In this document: positions 60,352 through 64,000 of the stretch, piece by piece
Numbering within the stretch: position 1 is the first letter of the stretch
Layout: every line of letters starts with the position of its first letter
Assembly: GCA_028285105.1 (NCBI GenBank)
Contig: JANQQE010000014.1
Location: 1-64,000 of the forward strand
Origin: Alphaproteobacteria bacterium
GTDB lineage: Bacteria; Planctomycetota; Phycisphaerae; UBA1845
DNA length: 64,000 nt
Direction: 5' to 3'
The notes under the pieces: generated by a model
The model's database searches: none
What the model was told of the DNA's origin: nothing
What the model saw: the letters and a program-made list of their open reading frames with translations, nothing else
Position numbers and translations under genes: made by a program

Positions 60352-62601
60352 ATGACAACGTTACCCACAACAATTCAAGAACAGATTCCCCTTCCCGGGC
60401 CTGTCATCAACAATGGTCCCCAGGCAACATCAAAAACCATCACACCCGCAGACATCATTGGAATGCTGCGGCAGAGATTGGTGACCATCATGATTCTCTC
60501 GATTCTGTTCAGCGGAATGGGAGTCGGGCTGTTCTTTCTGATGTATTTCAAATTCCCGCGGTACAGTGCGGAATCACTCGTCGAATGCATCAGCGATGCA
60601 CCCAAAGCGCAACTCGAAGTGTCCAACCAGGCGATGGCGGATGACCCGTTTACAAGGTTCGTGCAGAGTCAGGCATTGTATATCAAATCTTACCCAGTCC
60701 TGAAGAAAGCATTACAAGATTCGGAAGTTCGAAGCACCAACTGGTTTAAGAGCCTCGATCAAGACGAACATCTGCTTGAACTGGAATCAGATTTAGGCGC
60801 TGTTCCGATCCGCGACTCCAATTACATTCGCGTGGCCATTGCCACATCCACGCCAACGGACCCGGCAATTATCGTTAACACTGTAGTAAAGACCTATCTC
60901 GAGGAAGTTAAGGAACGCGCATCCAGTGTTTATCGTCAGGAACTGACGGATTACAAGCGCGAGCAAGCCGGTTATCGAAGCCAATTGGTCGAGAAAAACC
61001 AACAGATCAGCGATTTTGTTGAAACACTGCCCGCCGGTGAAGCCTTTCAGCAGAAAGAAAAGCTTGGTCAAGGTCCATTGAGAGAGAAACTCCTTGAGGC
61101 TCAGAAAAACGTACAGTTTTATGAGTTGCAGGTAAAAGAAATGAAAAGCCTGCGGGATATTTATAGCGACCCCGCAGGCATGCCTGTGACACCGGAAGAC
61201 CGTCTGATCGTCGAGAACGATCAAAAAGTGCTTCAGTATGACAATCAGGTATTTGTTCTTGAGCAGGAAATGAGACTCAAGAAGCAACAATTCGGCGTCA
61301 ATCATCGCGAATACAAGGCAATGAAACACCGGCTTGAAGAATCGCGAAGCCAACTCGAAAAAATCAGAGCAAACAAATTGCGCGAAGTGCTGGAACTCAA
61401 ATCGGAACAAGCAGAAACTGCATATCTTAATGTGACAAACAATCTGTTGGCCGCTCAGGAAAAGCTTCAGGAAGTCGAAGCCGAACAATCCGACCTCGAC
61501 CGGAAGATTTCAGAATACGTTGCCTTGCTTAGCGAGCGCGATTTGCTGATTGAAATTCAAAATCGCATTGACGAATACATTCGTGAGATCGAGCGCATCG
61601 TGCGCGAACGAGCTGCGATCCGCGTGTTTCAAGCCGTTCAGGCTTCCCAACCGCTCGAACGCAGTTTCCCCTCCTTGTTCTTGCTTCCGGGTATCGTCAT
61701 CCTCGCTTTGGCGGCAGCTATTGGCCTGGCGCTTGGCTTGGAACTGATCGATACATCTGTACGCACACCACAAGACATCGCGCGACACTTGAGTATCGCC
61801 ATGCTGGGATCTATCCCCGATGTTGACGACGAAGAGGTCGAAATCGAAAACGTAGAGACGGCTGTCCGCGACGCACCACATTCGATGGTAACCGAAGCGT
61901 TTCGTGCCGTGCGTGGAAACTTGCAATTCAGCGCCCCAGCGGATCGTATCCGTTCAATCCTGATTACCAGTCCGCGTCCGGAAGACGGCCGAACGACTAT
62001 CGCGTCGAACCTCGCAGCCTCACTCGCTGTCGGTGGAAAACGCGTGCTGCTTGTCGATACCAACTTCCGTCGTCCGCGACTGCACCGCGTTTTTAAGAAC
62101 GTCAACGCCCGCGGAATGACCAACATTCTCATCGGCGAGGCGAAGCTTAGCGACTGCGTCCATCATACCGATATGGCCAACCTCGATGTGATTGGCAGTG
62201 GTCCTCTTCCGCCCAACCCAGCCGAACTGTTGGGAAGCGATTTGTGCCGCGAGTTTATCGAGGAAGCATCGAAACTGTACGACCACGTGATCTTCGATTC
62301 GCCGCCGATCTTGCTGGCCAGCGACGCCATCGCATTGGCATCGCAGGTTGATGGTACGATCGTTGTATTCCGTGCCAAGGAAAACTCACGCGGTGTCGCC
62401 CAACGTGCATGTTCGATGCTTTGGCACGCCAATGCGCACGTGTTCGGCGCAGTCCTCAACGGTGCCCAGGCGCAGCGCGGTGGATACTTCCGCGAACAAC
62501 TGCGAACGTTCTACGAATACCAGTACGAAGAAGAGGACGGTACGCAGCGCGCACTACCCGCGCACGATGAGGACCGATCGGAAGACGAGGATCAGGCGTA
62601 A
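60352..62601 (+). CDS. Wzc-like chain-length regulator with BY-kinase domain, altered Walker A
   Basis: A 749-residue inner-membrane protein for exopolysaccharide chain-length control. Wzz domain: N-terminal TM (about 46-68), a long coiled-coil periplasmic part (about 200-410) and the second TM (about 445-465, LFLLPGIVILALAAAIGLALG). The cytoplasmic BY-kinase domain begins near 520. Its Walker A reads PEDGRTT with Arg547 where GKS/T Lys is expected; Walker A' (VLLVDTNFRRP) and B-like (VIFDSPPILLASDA) are kept. A C-terminal tyrosine cluster (Tyr712, 721, 723, 725) suggests phosphorylation sites. The kinase may be weak or inactive; this is inferred from the lysine change. Confidence 0.88.
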   Translation: MTTLPTTIQEQIPLPGPVINNGPQATSKTITPADIIGMLRQRLVTIMILSILFSGMGVGLFFLMYFKFPRYSAESLVECISDAPKAQLEVSNQAMADDPFTRFVQSQALYIKSYPVLKKALQDSEVRSTNWFKSLDQDEHLLELESDLGAVPIRDSNYIRVAIATSTPTDPAIIVNTVVKTYLEEVKERASSVYRQELTDYKREQAGYRSQLVEKNQQISDFVETLPAGEAFQQKEKLGQGPLREKLLEAQKNVQFYELQVKEMKSLRDIYSDPAGMPVTPEDRLIVENDQKVLQYDNQVFVLEQEMRLKKQQFGVNHREYKAMKHRLEESRSQLEKIRANKLREVLELKSEQAETAYLNVTNNLLAAQEKLQEVEAEQSDLDRKISEYVALLSERDLLIEIQNRIDEYIREIERIVRERAAIRVFQAVQASQPLERSFPSLFLLPGIVILALAAAIGLALGLELIDTSVRTPQDIARHLSIAMLGSIPDVDDEEVEIENVETAVRDAPHSMVTEAFRAVRGNLQFSAPADRIRSILITSPRPEDGRTTIASNLAASLAVGGKRVLLVDTNFRRPRLHRVFKNVNARGMTNILIGEAKLSDCVHHTDMANLDVIGSGPLPPNPAELLGSDLCREFIEEASKLYDHVIFDSPPILLASDAIALASQVDGTIVVFRAKENSRGVAQRACSMLWHANAHVFGAVLNGAQAQRGGYFREQLRTFYEYQYEEEDGTQRALPAHDEDRSEDEDQA

Positions 62602-62841
62602 ATCGACAAGGTGACTTCGACTTGGCGAATCGCGTGGCTGAGTTGCGTGATTGGGCAGTTATATGCAGACATGTGCGTAAAACACCGACGCGCCGGTGAA
62701 GTTGCCGAGGCGTCGGTGCATTTCTATAATGCCGCCCGCGTCGGCCAAAATCGTCAAGTACTTCCGAGTAACAAAATCGGCTTGGAAGACTCGCGAATTC
62801 TGGTACGTCATGAAGCATGATCCGTTGTCGGAGATACTCAT

Positions 62842-63999
62842 TTGAAACCCGTATCGATGCTCGATCTAAAAGCCGAGTTCCCGCTTTTCGAGAAAGCGGT
62901 TCGAGTTGCCATGGACGAAGTACTCGAATCGCAGCACTTCATCGGCGGTTCGCATGTCGCTGCGCTCGAGGAAAAGTTCGCCAACCTGACGGGCGCAAAA
63001 CATGCGGTGGCCATCGGAAGCGGAACCGACGCCATTCTCGTCGCACTGATGGCCACTGATATTTCACCGGGCGATGAAGTCATTACCACGCCGTTTACAT
63101 TCTTTGCGACGGCTGGCTGTATTCATCGAGCGGGTGGCAAACCAGTTTTCGTTGACATCGAATCCGACACGTTCAACATCGATCCCGCAAAAATCGAAGC
63201 CGCCATCACCTCAAAAACCAAGGCGATCATGCCAGTGCATTTGTTTGGACAATGCGCCGACATGGATGCGATCAAAAACCTTGCGGTCAAAGCCAATCTC
63301 GTCGTGATCGAGGATGCGGCGCAGGCTGTCGGGGCGATGTACAATTCGCAAGCCGCAGGCGCTTTGGGCCATGCCGGGTGTTTCTCATTCTACCCAACAA
63401 AAAACCTGGGTGGTTTCGGCGAAGGCGGAATGGTCACGACCAACGACGACGACTTCGCCACGAAAGTGCGTCAGCTGCGAAACCACGGTCAGACCGACCA
63501 ATACCACCACACGATGATCGGCGGAAACTTCCGACTCAACACCATGCAAGCCGCGATTCTATCCGCTAAGCTGCCGCACCTCGCCGCGTTCAACATGCGC
63601 CGCAACGAGATCGCCCAGCAGTACAACGAAATTCTAGCAGCCACGCCATCGATTCGAACGCCGCGCATTGCCGATCACTGTCAATCGTGCTTCCATCAGT
63701 ACTCGATCCTAACCGATCAGCGCGACGCCTTGCGCGAACATTTGAACAGCCAGTCGATCGGTTCGGGAATCTACTATCCGGTCCCACTGCACTTACAACC
63801 GTGTTTTGAGTTTTTGGGCTACGAGGCGGGCGATTTTCCCGTCAGCGAGGAGACGGCCAAGCGGATTCTTTCGCTTCCGGTACACCCGATGCTCACCGAT
63901 GCCGATGTTAAGCGCGTTGCCAGCTGCATTGTGCAGCACCAATCCGAGACGATCCCGGCAGGGGCGACATATCCAGCAGGAGCGACAGGGAGGTCTTAG
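62842..63999 (+). CDS. DegT/DnrJ/EryC1/StrS-type sugar aminotransferase
   Basis: A 385-residue PLP enzyme that aminates a nucleotide-bound keto-sugar for surface polysaccharide. Seen: FPLFEKAVRVAMDEVLESQHFIGG, the cofactor stretch GSGTDAILVAL, EDAAQAVGAMY and the PLP lysine in CFSFYPTKNLGGFGEGG; the C-terminal arm HQYSIL and SIGSGIYYPVPLHLQ is typical. No ATG is in frame at the start; TTG 62842 (MKPVSMLDLKAEF) fits the family. The last residues PAGATYPAGATGRS are a short duplication outside the domain. It probably acts with the upstream export genes, 240 bases away. The stop at 63997-63999 is the last codon in the window. Confidence 0.9.
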   Translation: MKPVSMLDLKAEFPLFEKAVRVAMDEVLESQHFIGGSHVAALEEKFANLTGAKHAVAIGSGTDAILVALMATDISPGDEVITTPFTFFATAGCIHRAGGKPVFVDIESDTFNIDPAKIEAAITSKTKAIMPVHLFGQCADMDAIKNLAVKANLVVIEDAAQAVGAMYNSQAAGALGHAGCFSFYPTKNLGGFGEGGMVTTNDDDFATKVRQLRNHGQTDQYHHTMIGGNFRLNTMQAAILSAKLPHLAAFNMRRNEIAQQYNEILAATPSIRTPRIADHCQSCFHQYSILTDQRDALREHLNSQSIGSGIYYPVPLHLQPCFEFLGYEAGDFPVSEETAKRILSLPVHPMLTDADVKRVASCIVQHQSETIPAGATYPAGATGRS

Positions 64000-64000
64000 A

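Noticed and set aside
62611-62820. 69-codon frame between the Wzc-like and aminotransferase genes
   Set aside because: No ribosome site, poor composition, no family.

Overview
The window looks like a planctomycete chromosome, probably of the Phycisphaerae or a close relative; this is inferred from gene content and not from a marker gene. The signs are: sigma factors of the ECF type next to very large serine/threonine kinases with TPR tails; secreted proteins ending in dockerin-like or EF-hand-like pairs; DCNxNGxxDxC calcium-type repeats and a CCxxxxGVGC cysteine module; an exosortase beside polysaccharide export genes; and a general lack of tight operons.

Region 1 (1-7300) is accessory DNA. 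It opens with the first codons of an IS3-type transposase on the minus strand. Then comes a rightward cassette of mostly unknown small proteins: a ThiF/E1-like Rossmann protein, two small membrane proteins, a cysteine-rich protein and a HerA/FtsK-type ATPase with a nuclease-like tail. A run of RNA hairpins ends in a perfect hairpin that covers the ribosome site of a 47-residue zinc-finger-like protein. An excisionase-like HTH protein and a tyrosine integrase close the element.

Region 2 (7343-26625) is the most interesting. After a secreted repeat protein there are two consecutive ECF sigma factor plus TPR-kinase pairs. They are followed by a two-gene operon for a 2467-residue secreted protein and a small HEAT-like secreted protein. 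The giant protein ends in a complete eukaryote-type peptidylarginine deiminase (PAD) domain: catalytic Asp2047, His2158, Asp2160 and Cys2449. It is preceded by four PAD-middle-like acidic (calcium) modules and by Ig-like repeats that include a 185-residue unit repeated four times without an indel. A 140-bp dispersed repeat lies at 13.4 kb and again at 26.5 kb, just before tRNA-Glu(CTC).

Region 3 (27000-57200) is mostly chromosomal housekeeping: ispE, hldE, a sugar epimerase, an aspartate aminotransferase, two secreted dockerin-like proteins, a third TPR kinase, an ECF sigma factor, a thioesterase, a DMT transporter, an ABC exporter with a large accessory membrane protein, a zincin-like peptidase, SppA, a CYTH protein, leuS, a HEAT-repeat protein and two very small membrane or lipoproteins.

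Region 4 (57200-64000) is an exopolysaccharide/exosortase locus: an outer-membrane export lipoprotein, an exosortase, a Wzc-like chain-length protein with a degenerate Walker A motif, and a DegT-type sugar aminotransferase.

The proposal worth testing is that region 2 forms one system: ECF and kinase signalling controlling secretion of a calcium-dependent protein-citrullinating enzyme with its HEAT-like partner. The enzyme assignment rests on motifs in the sequence; the regulatory link is only inferred from gene order.
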